Shown here: one piece after another, positions 57,412 through 64,000 of the stretch
Layout of the letters: each line of letters begins with the position of its first letter
Position numbering within the stretch: position 1 is the first letter of the stretch
Origin: Sphaerosporella brunnea
Taxonomy: Eukaryota > Ascomycota > Pezizomycetes > Pezizales > Pyronemataceae
Reading direction: 5' to 3'
Assembly (NCBI GenBank): GCA_008704415.1
Contig: VXIS01000100.1
Coordinates: 1-64,000, forward strand
Length of the DNA stretch: 64,000 nt
Position numbers and translations under genes: made by a program
Notes under the pieces: generated by a model
The model's input: the letters and a program-made list of their open reading frames with translations, nothing else
The model's database searches: none
Told to the model about the DNA's origin: nothing

Positions 57412-58271
57412 TGGGGTCCGAGAGAGACCGTTTTGTGGGCCGTGCCAATACCGAGCGTTTAATACTCTTTACAGAAGCCACGGGAACGTTCTGGCAGGCA
57501 TCCAATATCCCTCATATTCGATTCGAGAGAGGCTGTGACGACAACGCATCGCATTTCGTTCCACTGAGCGGTGAAACAGCCCTGCCTTCTGTATCAGGGC
57601 AAATTTCCGGCAGCAGGCGGGCGCACAGCACCGCCCTTTTATTTTCGTGCGGTCGTAGAGAGCAATGGAATATAGAGTACTGTGTGGACCATCATTCCTT
57701 TCTACCTATCATGGTAGATGCAGTTGACCGCATCCCTTGAGCTCGTTGCACACAGATGCCTCTTTCTACGCAATCTCCAGCATCCCGCCATGTCAGTTCT
57801 CCAGTCAACCAAGACTGTCTCCTACTCTATTTCCATGCTGGCAAACCGCGGTTCCCACCTCCAAGGACTCGCCAACGCGACATTGTTTCATCGAGTGCAA
57901 TACAACCCTAACCCAAGCACTGACCTCTTCCGCCATTTCCTTCTCTCCAATCCCCCTTTGTGTGATGGTGAGACAACGCCGCGGTGAGTCGCGGTTCTTC
58001 CGGGTAAAAATACTACCGCCGAAAGCGGGACAGCCTCCTGCCGATGTTACACGGCGCTATTTCGAGCCACGTGACTGGAGTGCCCCTCCATCACCCCAAA
58101 AGCAAACCCACAAAAAAGAATGCTGAGGAATCGTCGTGATTGGAAATGAGTCTAACTGCAAAACAACAACCTCCAAAGCCAGGTCGCGAAAGACTGAATA
58201 ATTCCTCCTCATCCGCTACCTTCGCCAGAGAGTAGAACACCAAAAGATACTCTCGCAAATCTAAAATTCGC
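57412..58271. other. Intergenic upstream of EMW1
   Basis: 860 nt. Open frames (for example 57737-58126) show no family features, no splice support and biased composition. Nothing else seen. Confidence 0.55.
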
Positions 58272-61034
58272 ATGGCGGACACCAGAAACCTCGAGGCCGC
58301 CCAATGGTCGTTGATATCCGGCGACGACGTCTCCTCCGACGTCCCCAATGAGCTCGCGCTCGTACAAAACGGCGGCTTCAAAGAACTCTTTGAGTCCCCT
58401 CCGACGCGCCAGACCATCGGCGCCGCTCTCTCCGATTCTTCCTCACCTGCCGTGCAGAAACTGCGCGAAGATCAGGACTATGCCAGCTTCGTCTCGAAGT
58501 GCATCACAGCGCAGCATTCGGCCATCCCGGCCGCAGAAAAACCGCAATGGCTTCTGCGATTGATGTGTATAGGCATCGGCGCGCTTCGCTCGTTCCTGCA
58601 GTCCAACGTCACCGGTCCTCCGCTACCCTACAATCCCGACAAGGCGCTCGTTCCGGAGGCTTTGAGCGACAACGTGGACTTTGCTTGCGCTTTGAATAAA
58701 GCGCTGGTTGAGTCCTTGTCTGTCGATGGAGAGTCGGCGTATCACCTTGCGTCGCACCTTGTTCTGCTTGTGCTAGCGAAGACGGTCCTGAACTCGCCAT
58801 TGCTGGCTAGCGAAGAGGCACCGCAGACCGCTTCATGGTGGAGACTGCGGGCCAACTTTTTGCACCAAAGGATCCTGACAGAGAAGACGGGAACGCTACT
58901 GCAGAGCATCACAGCCGATATCAATGATATTGCGCCGCGGCTGGCGGGGCAGAGTGGCACTGTGCGGGCCATGTTCCTGGTTGAACGGGCAATGGTGGAC
59001 ACCTACTTCGGCAATGACGCGAAAGCTCTGAGTGAGCTGGAGGCGGCCGCCGAGTTGACGGGTCTCAAATACGTGCTGACAGGTGCCATGGGCAAGCGAA
59101 CAAAGTTCCAGCAGAAGGAAACCAGTCAACTTGTAGTTTTGGCCAAGAGTGCGGAACAGGTGGGAGAATCAGCTGCGAAGCCAAAGGCCTTTGATCTGAA
59201 CGACGACACTCTACTCGAGAAGATCTCCTTCTCAGGGTCTCGCACTCTTATGGTTAAGGAAGGCTCGGATCTCCCTCCAGAGCTGGCAGAGCTTGATGCT
59301 GGGGACCAGCCGCCTCTGCACCCGCTGGATGCTACCATCCTTTTGCTGCTGACAGAGACGATCAAAAATACCAACCCCGAGGACGGTATGACCCGAGAGC
59401 AGATGATACCCTACGCCGAGCGAGTGTTGTCCCACAGCACAAACTGGGAGGTTTACACTCTGGGTCTGATTGTACGGAGTAGGATTGAATCCACCAAGGC
59501 CAGAACAGTAGAGAGGTCCGTCCTTCAGTTACAGGTTGTCGTGGACCAAGTAATCGCGGAGACAACCGGTGTTAAGACCGAAAATGGCAACACCGAGTCC
59601 ACAGTTGCACCAACATTCCTCCCTCAACCGAAGGAAAGCGAGTCAGCATCCATTAGGCAGCGTCTGCTCTGCATTCATCAGCTCCCTATCCCCACCAGAT
59701 GGGAGCTGGAAGCGGAACTAGCCTCCAGGTGGTCCGCTATCGGCGGTCTCAGAACCGCCCTCGAGATTTTCGAGCGTCTAGAAATGTGGCCGGAGGTAGC
59801 TCTGTGCTGGGCCGCAACCGAGCAGGAAGACAAAGCCAAGGACATCATTCGGCAGCAGCTCTTCGAGCCCGACTCGGAGAAGGAGCGAGACCCTCCCCCA
59901 CCGCAGGCACCAAGACTATGGTGCATCCTCGGTGACATCGACGAGAATCCAGACTACCACGAAAAAGCGTGGACCGTCAGCAAGAACCGGTATGCACGGG
60001 CCAAGCGGTCGCTGGGTGCGTATTACCTCAAGAAAAACGACTGCAAGAAGGCTGCAGAGGCATACGGCGATTCTTTACGCATCTACCCATTGCACGGGCC
60101 CAGTTGGTTCGCGCTGGGCTGCTGTTGGCTGGAACTGGAGGCCTGGGAGGGAGCCGTCCGCGCATTCGGACGCTGCGTGAATATCGAAGACACCGATGCG
60201 GAGGCATGGAGCAATCTCGCCACTGCTATCCTCCGACGAGGCCCGCCCAGCACAGAGGCTGAGAAATCCGAGCAGCGCCAGGTTCTCCTCGACGATGAAG
60301 AGGAAGGTGTGGCTGCCACTGCCACTATCGACCCTCAGAGGCACCGCAGAGATGCCCTGCGCGCCCTCAAGCGGGCCGCGCAGCTCAAGCGCGAGTCCTG
60401 GCGCATATGGGATAACTACCTCACCGTTGCGGCGACCATGGAACCCCCCGAGTTCCAGGATGTGATTCTGGCGATGAAGAACCTCATCGAGCTCCGCAAG
60501 GACTCCAAGGGCGAGCTGGCGGTCGATGCGGATGTATTGGAGCTGTTGGTGCAGCACATCATCACCGAAGACCTGAACAATGACCAGCCCACCGGTTACG
60601 ACCCCTCCAAGCCCGGGTTGGCCAAGCAGGTCGTTGAGATGGTTGAAAAGAACATTATCCCTCTCATCACTACTGATCCAAGACTCTGGAAGATCGTGGC
60701 AAAGCTGGATCTGTGGCGGAAGAAACCCAAGGCTGCTCTGGAGGCACATGAGAAGGCGTGGAGAGCGGTCAATTCCAGGCCTGGAATTACGGATTCCACA
60801 GAGAAGGCTTGGGACGAGCTGGTGGATGCTACGATCGAGTTGGTGGATGCTTATGAGAGCTTGGGGCAGATGGAGAGGACGGACGGACTGGGTGCTGGAG
60901 AGCCAGTTGCTAAGAACTGGAAGTTCCAGTGCCGTTCAGCATTGCGTGGTGTGATAGGTAAGGGAAAGATGAACTGGGAGGACACAAAGGGAATGGGTAG
61001 ACTGAAGGAATCCATGGAGGGCTTGAAGGCGTGA
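58272..61034 (+). CDS. EMW1: TPR protein, Emw1 / TTC27 homologue
   Basis: Single exon of 920 codons. N-terminal alpha-helical half with the family motif RQRLLCIHQLPIPTRWELEA near residue 470. C-terminal tetratricopeptide repeats run about 540-720 (RYARAKRSLGAYYLKKNDCK, LHGPSWFALGCCWLELEAWE, CVNIEDTDAEAWSNLATAIL). TTC27/YNL313c proteins are essential; the yeast protein is linked to cell-wall maintenance and the human one to protein-complex assembly. The C-terminal region has RLWKIVAKLDLWRKKPKAAL. Convergent with SWP1 at 144 nt. Confidence 0.92.
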   Translation: MADTRNLEAAQWSLISGDDVSSDVPNELALVQNGGFKELFESPPTRQTIGAALSDSSSPAVQKLREDQDYASFVSKCITAQHSAIPAAEKPQWLLRLMCIGIGALRSFLQSNVTGPPLPYNPDKALVPEALSDNVDFACALNKALVESLSVDGESAYHLASHLVLLVLAKTVLNSPLLASEEAPQTASWWRLRANFLHQRILTEKTGTLLQSITADINDIAPRLAGQSGTVRAMFLVERAMVDTYFGNDAKALSELEAAAELTGLKYVLTGAMGKRTKFQQKETSQLVVLAKSAEQVGESAAKPKAFDLNDDTLLEKISFSGSRTLMVKEGSDLPPELAELDAGDQPPLHPLDATILLLLTETIKNTNPEDGMTREQMIPYAERVLSHSTNWEVYTLGLIVRSRIESTKARTVERSVLQLQVVVDQVIAETTGVKTENGNTESTVAPTFLPQPKESESASIRQRLLCIHQLPIPTRWELEAELASRWSAIGGLRTALEIFERLEMWPEVALCWAATEQEDKAKDIIRQQLFEPDSEKERDPPPPQAPRLWCILGDIDENPDYHEKAWTVSKNRYARAKRSLGAYYLKKNDCKKAAEAYGDSLRIYPLHGPSWFALGCCWLELEAWEGAVRAFGRCVNIEDTDAEAWSNLATAILRRGPPSTEAEKSEQRQVLLDDEEEGVAATATIDPQRHRRDALRALKRAAQLKRESWRIWDNYLTVAATMEPPEFQDVILAMKNLIELRKDSKGELAVDADVLELLVQHIITEDLNNDQPTGYDPSKPGLAKQVVEMVEKNIIPLITTDPRLWKIVAKLDLWRKKPKAALEAHEKAWRAVNSRPGITDSTEKAWDELVDATIELVDAYESLGQMERTDGLGAGEPVAKNWKFQCRSALRGVIGKGKMNWEDTKGMGRLKESMEGLKA

Positions 61035-61178
61035 TTGGTGAATATTTACTCTAAACGGTTCTGTAACGACGCACAAAAGTTTTGGTTTTCCACGCACCGC
61101 CGTGATCAAACGCTTGAATGATGGGTATGATAGGTATCGATACAAGAACTTCACCCGCCCAAACTGCTCTATTTTCAC

Positions 61179-62226
61179 CTACCGCTCACCTCTCTCACGT
61201 CTGGCCCTGACCTCCCTCAAAGCCCGGCTTCCGCTCAGGAACGCCATGAGTCCGACCACCCCAGCACCGGCCAGCACCTGGAACAAGTTCCAACTCGTGT
61301 AGTACATAAAGAACAGTCCCTCAAGTAACAATAAGCTAGCCAAGAACAGCGTGTGGGAGACTGGCGCCGCCTGCAGCGCTTTTGGAAGATGCTTGAAGTT
61401 TGCACCCAAGACGGTGAACCACTATAACGACTTCATTAGCCCACATCCCTTCCTTCCCGACACAGGAAACTTACAGCAGTAAACAGCCCAACAAAACCAG
61501 CAATAACCGCCATCAAAAACACGAGCGTGATAACCTTGGGCGGGTTCTTGGGGTCCGCACGGAACACATGCCGGATCTCAGCCTTGGGCTTGTACACGAC
61601 CTCGCCCTCGCCGAGTTCCTGAGCGCGCTTCTTCTCGTGCATGGCCTTGGCCGCTGGGTCTACGATCGGCGCCACGGAGCCAATTTGGGTCATCGAGCTT
61701 CCGGCGCCAGGGCCGCCGAGGACGACAGAGAGTTCGAGTACCGCGGCATCGAGGAGGTGCGCGGGGATATCTTTGTGGCTCTGGAGCAATTGAGGTCAGA
61801 AGACGAGGGGAAACGATGGGTTGGAAGGGTGGGATTTACGAGGTCGACTTTCGCCCGGCCGGAGCTCTCCTTGACGGAGAGGGGGAAAAAGGCCTCGAGG
61901 GAGCTCTGCGTGTCTTTCACGAGGAGGAGGGCTTGGTGAGGTCGGCCCACAGTCTCGCCGTCGGTGAGCGTGAATTGGAGCTTGAGGACGTCCCTAGAGG
62001 CAAGCGGAATTGTGCTGGCCAAGGGCTCGCTAGGTCCAAAGCTGGATAAACAGAGTTTCGTCAGTCAATTGCGCTTTGCGTGTTGATGCAAAGTGATGTG
62101 CTACCTCAAACTGCTTCCTTCCGGGTCGCCCTTTTTCGCGAGAGTAGCTTTACCGCCCGTGAACGTCCATTCAGAGGCGGCGGCGAGAGAACAGCATGCT
62201 AGCAAGAGTAGGGACCGAAGAGACAT
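61179..62226 (-). CDS. SWP1: Oligosaccharyltransferase subunit Swp1 (ribophorin II)
   Basis: Exons 62226-62105, 62041-61840, 61780-61475 and 61421-61179 encode 290 aa, near the yeast length. It is a non-catalytic subunit of the ER oligosaccharyltransferase for N-glycosylation. The N-terminus is a signal peptide (MSLRSLLLLACCSLAAAS), followed by a lumenal beta domain (TFTGGKATLAKKG). The C-terminal part has three membrane helices (VITLVFLMAVIAGFVGLFTA, LFLASLLLLEGLFFMYYTSW, LFQVLAGAGVVGLMAFLSGS). An in-frame ATG at 62250 adds eight residues before the signal peptide and cannot be excluded. Confidence 0.92.
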
Positions 62227-62604
62227 TTTCGTGAACGCTGGAGGTTGCATTGTTGTGGGTTGGAGGTTGAGATATCCACACGGCCACAATAGATGACGAG
62301 GCCTGGCTAGAAAAGGAAACGTGGTCATGCGCTGCATCTCCTCTAGCTATCACTCGTTATTTGTGTAACCGACCCGCTTGACGACCGACAGTTCTCACAA
62401 GTTATCACTCGAGTGTCTGAAGTTAAATGCCTCCGCCATTCAACATTAAAAGCATACTTCTGAGATATCTACTGAATTCTGCAACTCTAAACACCAAGCT
62501 CCCCGCTCGCAATAAGGCAGACAAAGCTCCGCAGAGTACAGTAATCAGACAGAAAGAAACAATTCATGCACTTATAGCTCATGAATCACCCTCTCTAAGG
62601 GCTA
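62227..62604. other. Intergenic upstream of SWP1
   Basis: About 380 nt, no feature beyond the SWP1 promoter. Confidence 0.5.
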
Positions 62605-62880
62605 TTATACAGTAGCAGCAACAACTGCTACCTCATCCACCTCATCCACCTTGTCAACCTTGTCAACGCTATCGACGCGCTGGTTCACGTCTTCCGGTCC
62701 GAGAATTCGTCCGAACCTGCCGGGGAAAGGGGGGAAGTTGCGAGGTCCACTGGTCTTGCGGCCGCGATAGCCCATGCCAATGTTTTCGGGGCGGAAGACG
62801 TTCTTGGGCATCGGAGTCGGGCCAGCAACCGCAAGGAACCCTGCGGCGCTGAATATGAGAAGGAAGGCGGTAAGATGCAT
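62605..62880 (-). CDS. Small secreted protein candidate
   Basis: 91 codons with a clean signal peptide (MHLTAFLLIFSAAGFLAVAG). The mature part is Pro/Arg/Gly-rich (PRNFPPFPGRFGRILGPEDV) with no cysteines. The end is a Val-Asp periodic stretch (VDSVDKVDKVDEVDEVAVVA). I know no family. It could be a secreted peptide, a pheromone-like precursor or a spurious ORF. The signal peptide directly after ATG and no intron favour a real gene. Expression is not visible from the sequence. Confidence 0.45.
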   Translation of the reverse strand: MHLTAFLLIFSAAGFLAVAGPTPMPKNVFRPENIGMGYRGRKTSGPRNFPPFPGRFGRILGPEDVNQRVDSVDKVDKVDEVDEVAVVAATV

Positions 62881-63534
62881 CGTGAGAGGTAGGTAGTTGC
62901 TGTGTGTGCCGTGTGGGTTCTGCGATAGGAAGAGGAACGGATTTGGAAAGAAAGGAATGAGCGTGACTTGGTTTCAATTATGCTTCTTGCCTGTGTTTAT
63001 GCTTGTATCCCTGTGGACCAGATATCGTGACTGGGGTTCTTTTTTTGGGTGACGATGCTATCTACCTATTGCGAACTAGACTGACATGCGGCGCAGTAAT
63101 AATTTGATACGTGTGGACACGGGAAAAGCCCGGAGCTCTAAAAAGCAGCTCTTAATGTATCGAGAGTTGGGCGAGCTGTTGGGGCAAAGTTTCGTCACCA
63201 GAGAGAACAGGAGTTCTGGAAGGTCGGCCGTCTGCAATTCACAGGACATTACAACGGGTCTGTAATACCCCAAGAACACCGTCCAGTGCATTAATGTGTT
63301 CAACCGATCGCGTTTTCGGAAATTTTCCCATCTCTAACCCCATTCGCCAACGTACAATCAATGCAATGGAGACCCAAGCAATGCGCACTTTCTCTGACAA
63401 AGTTGAAGATTCCAAGGATTTTTTTAATTTGCCCTAGACTTTTGCCAGGCGCCTGTTTCGATCCCAAACAAGCACCACCGAAGAAGACCCAAGTAAATGA
63501 GAACAAACGAAAGCCCCAACTCCCCAGACGCCGC
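62881..63534. other. Intergenic between the small secreted ORF and RPL25
   Basis: About 650 nt; no gene or repeat recognised. Confidence 0.5.
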
Positions 63535-64000
63535 TTACACGATAGCAAGCTTGGTGGCGGCAATGTCGAGAGCGTCAACATCGGGAGTCAGGCGGACGAA
63601 GGCCTTCTTGCGTCCATCGGGCCTAATAACCACCGTCAGCCACAATCACAAATAACGGCTCCCACAGCACCACTCCTCCATCAGGACCGCGGAATCAAAA
63701 CGTACCTGATCAAAGTGTTAACCTTGACGGCTTCGACGTCATACAGCTTCTTGACCGCATCCTTGATCTGCCTCTTGTTCGCCTTGATGTCGACAATGAA
63801 GACTAAGGTGTTGTTCTCCTCGATCTTCTTCATGGCGGACTCGGTGTTCAAGGGGTGAACGATGATCTTGTACTGGTCCAGCCGGGGAGCATGAGGGATG
63901 CTCTTGCGGGGGTACTTGGGGTTGCGGGAAAGGCGGAGGGTCTTGGGGCGGTGGAAGGTGACCGACGTGCGGATTTTCTTGTGGACCTTGGAGTGGGCAC
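63535..64000 (-). CDS. RPL25: 60S ribosomal protein uL23 (L25), 5'-truncated by the window
   Basis: Visible coding parts are 64000-63706 and 63622-63535, ending in TAA. The intron splits an Arg codon (ATC AG|GTACGT ... CTTAG|G). Reading [20 protein letters not shown], then [20 protein letters not shown], and ending [18 protein letters not shown]. It lies at the peptide exit tunnel of the cytosolic large subunit. The basic N-terminal import region and the start codon lie outside the window. Confidence 0.95.

Noticed and set aside
57737..58126. 129-codon ORF upstream of EMW1
   Set aside because: No signal peptide, domain, intron or conserved feature; Pro/Ser/Arg-biased composition.

Overview
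This window is nuclear DNA from a filamentous ascomycete (Pezizomycotina type). The evidence is the many short GT-AG introns (about 50-80 nt), the lysine alpha-aminoadipate pathway gene homocitrate synthase, a Cys-3/MetR bZIP sulfur regulator, fungal SWP1, BET2 and ERG8 genes, and small TA-flanked inverted-repeat transposons. I cannot name the species.

Positions 1 to about 14,540 form one giant inverted repeat. The axis lies at about 6,963-6,985, with only some 23 AT-rich bases between the arms. The right arm (6,986-14,540) reads cleanly. It holds a membrane-anchor ORF, a 375-bp MITE, a two-exon HNH nuclease gene, a truncated piggyBac transposase, 182-bp tandem repeats, degenerate telomere-like repeats, a Pif1/Helitron helicase tail, and the intact KIN17 gene. 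It ends inside the third exon of ATP20. The left arm (1-6,962) carries the same items in mirror order, broken by many 1-2 nt indels and two deletions of roughly 200 nt. The most economical reading is a fold-back (chimeric long-read) artefact at an assembly end. A real but decayed inverted duplication is the alternative.

From 14,456 to 30,050 lie housekeeping genes: ATP20, cytosolic leucyl-tRNA synthetase, ERG26, BET2, NUG1, the mitochondrial phosphate carrier and homocitrate synthase. A transposon island follows at 30,404-32,164, with nested MITEs and a 655-bp TIR element carrying a decayed ORF. Next come RPS8, BCD1 and the cys-3-like gene, then a second MITE cluster at 38,390-39,290.

From 40,183 to the end the genes are dense: ERG8, RPN7, RSM24/MRPS35, MRPS9, ATP4, a Cwf23-type J protein, NOP7, SLX1, SNU114, a THOC5-like gene, EMW1/TTC27, SWP1, a small secreted-protein ORF, and the 3' part of RPL25. 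Themes recur: mitochondrial ATP synthase and ribosome (ATP20, ATP4, RSM24, MRPS9), ribosome and snoRNP biogenesis (NUG1, BCD1, NOP7, RPS8, RPL25), splicing and mRNA export (SNU114, Cwf23, THOC5), and isoprenoid/sterol metabolism (ERG8, ERG26, BET2). Several neighbours are divergent pairs with 185-280 bp between start codons, so they probably share promoters. All exon joins were made by eye from splice signals, frame and family conservation.
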